Shown piece by piece: positions 62,303 to 64,000 of a stretch of 64,000 nt of DNA. Location of the stretch: the NCBI RefSeq assembly GCF_001274875.1, contig NZ_CP010899.1:744001-808000 (forward strand), in the 5' to 3' direction. This stretch comes from Spiroplasma kunkelii CR2-3x (lineage in GTDB: Bacteria; Bacillota_I; Bacilli_A; Mycoplasmatales; Mycoplasmataceae). Made by a program: the position numbers and the translations under genes. Position 1 is the first letter of the stretch; each line of letters begins with the position of its first letter. The notes under the pieces were generated by a model. It ran no database searches. It saw only the letters and a program-made list of their open reading frames with translations, and had not been told where the DNA came from.

Positions 62303-64000
62303 CTATTTACCAATAATTTTTTGGACAATCCTATTAATAATATCTGCTTGGTAATTTTTAAATAACCAATTACTATGTAAAATTGCTTCAATTTTTCATC
62401 CGCGGTCAACCAAATACTTTTGACGATAAAAATCATATTCTTTTTGTTCAACCCCAATTGGATATGTTAAATCATCACAAATAATGCCTAATACATAATG
62501 GTCCTTTTTCTGATCATATACTGTAACATCAATTTGATAAGTTCCTTGCACTGTATATGTTGCAATTTGATAACGTTCATAACCACTTAAGGCTGCTGTT
62601 AAAGCAGTTGCAACTTCTGTTGTAAATTGTCGGTTAATTTTAGAAATTTGCTGTTCTTGGTCATAGCTTTTTGCTGTTGTTAACTTTGCTAATACTTTGT
62701 TTTCTTGATCTTTACCACGGTTTAATTGTTCAACATATTCCAAATAATATTTAAAGTACCGCGGACCAGGATGTTTTGAATCTTCTGAAATTAATGCTGA
62801 TGGAAATGACTTAACAATATAAATTTTTTCTTTAGCCCGCGTAATTGCCACATTTAAGCGATTCTCACCACCTGCTTGCGATAAAGGACCAAAAAATTGT
62901 GCAAATTTATTATTTTCATCTCGGGCAAAACCAATTGAAAAAATAATAATATCACGTTCATCACCTTGAATATTTTCAAGATTTTTAACAAATAATCCTT
63001 CATTACGGCCATTATGCATTCGATGTAATTCTTGTTCTAATGCTGGTGTTTTTTCAAATTCATCAGTTAAATATTGTCAAATTAAGTTTTTTTGCACTTC
63101 ATTAAAAGTAACAACTCCTATTGTTTCTTGCTGTTTTCGAATTGTAATAATTTCTTTTAGTAACATAACAATTCGTTTTGCTTCAGGAATATTCCCGCGG
63201 TTTTTTCATACTCCATTGGGAACATCAATTAATTTTAATGGAAAATCTTTTTTTGTCTTATTTGAAATCATAATTAAATTATTATCATAGAAAGCAGCAT
63301 TTGAAAAATTAATTAATTCACTATACTTTGACCGGTAATGGAATCGTAAAATACTAGAATTATATTGCTTACTAGCAAAATCAAGTAAACTCTTATCAGT
63401 TAAGGTTGTTTCAAGGGCTAATAATTCTTCGTTTTGTTCTAATCCATCATAATCAAACCGGGATGAAAAGAAATTTGTTGGTCCTAATTGTTTTTTATCC
63501 CCAGCAATTAAAATTCGTTCTGCCCGATAAATAATTGGAATTGCGCGCTCAACAAAAATTTGTGATGCTTCATCAAAAATTAATTGGTCAAATTCTTGAT
63601 GATTTAATGGTAATAATTGCGAGGCAATATCTGGAGTTACCATAATAACAGGAAATAAAATTTTAATTAATTCATAATTATTTTTAAAAAAATAAGTAAT
63701 TGACCGTTTTGTTTTCTTTCGACATTCTTCAATAATTTTAGGCAATGTTTCAGTATAATTTGCTTTAATAACATCCCGAATTTGTTGATGGTATAAATAA
63801 GTTAAATATTCCGTTGTATTAACCATTGATTGATTGCTTAATTTAGTTAGTTCTTCTCGTCAATTTAAAGTTCCAACTTTTAATAACTCAGCATGTTCTG
63901 ATTGAAAAAAATGAACAAAATAATGTTGATAAATTAATAGCATATCTGCTTCAGTTTTAACAACAGTTCCTAAGTAAGCATATAAGTCATAATTTTTGTC
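62303..64000 (-). CDS. Superfamily 1 helicase with C-terminal nuclease-like domain (partial)
   Basis: Continues past the window edge; 565 residues seen. Helicase motifs in order: FDEASQIF (II), GDKKQLGPT (III), LRFHYRSKYSELINFSNAAF (IV), ENIQGDERDIIIFSIGFA (V), RLNVAITRAKEKIYIV (VI), as in DNA2/Upf1-like enzymes. The last 90 residues, with VEQKEYDFYRQKYLVDRGWK and ILHSNWLFKN, match the Vsr/MTES_1575-type nuclease fold that ends many such bacterial helicases. The Walker A half lies outside. Intact so far. Confidence 0.82.

Overview
The window reads throughout with UGA as tryptophan (translation table 4). It is extremely AT-rich and carries lipoprotein signal peptides, plectrovirus (SpV1-type) gene fragments and an intact fibril protein gene (fib, 39661-41199, minus). 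That combination points to a Spiroplasma chromosome, most likely of the citri group. I see no rRNA, tRNA or CRISPR array.

Layout. 1-2668: type I restriction subunit gene hsdR broken by one stop codon. 2670-7080: decayed mobile-element operon (TraG/VirD4-like coupling ATPase, lipoprotein, pentapeptide protein, small zinc-ribbon and coiled-coil proteins). 7205-10620: IS30-type transposase, a lipoprotein cassette and plectroviral P1 pieces. 11024-13621: two-gene ABC exporter whose ATPase ends inside viral DNA. 13597-17935: IS30 and P1 fragments, a second small-gene operon with a cut-off RuvC-like gene, and a frameshifted plectroviral Rep. 18208-25792: chromosomal block with a giant FtsX-like permease, a surface lipoprotein, a membrane protein and a 538-aa lipoprotein. 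25991-28430: membrane-protein relic, phage packaging module and IS30. 28463-33306: chromosomal block with a BMP-family nucleoside-binding lipoprotein under a purine riboswitch, a candidate small RNA, ispG (frameshifted), a Cys-rich peptide, a phosphatase and endonuclease IV. 33389-37085: permease-region relics fused to a phage capsid cluster. 37324-41199: IS30 relic, YitT-family protein, fib. 41320-44441: the best-preserved plectrovirus segment. 44600-46700: double-glycine peptide candidate, UPF0236 transposase relic and eroded coiled-coil gene. 46772-53345: greA, cut-off uridine kinase, Cys-rich protein, tpx, tlyA and azoR, with relics between. 53542-56517: large surface adhesin-like protein. 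56855-60720: Zot-like fragment, intact IS30 transposase and a second phage packaging module. 60798-64000: helicase-nuclease and a partner gene.

How the parts relate. Cellular genes are mostly intact even when they contain many UGA codons. Mobile genes are mostly broken. Three mobile families recur: plectrovirus SpV1, IS30-like transposons, and a separate double-stranded-DNA-phage-like or plasmid-like element (terminase, scaffold, capsid, RuvC-like, TraG, pentapeptide and zinc-ribbon genes). Their joints cut into host genes (the ABC ATPase, udk and a second FtsX locus). The most interesting items are an inverted duplicate P1 N-terminal cassette seen twice, a phage capsid gene ending in what looks like a surface-protein repeat domain, a promoter-plus-terminator small RNA beside the riboswitch, a GG-leader peptide behind a 33-bp palindrome, and a micro-inversion inside traG.
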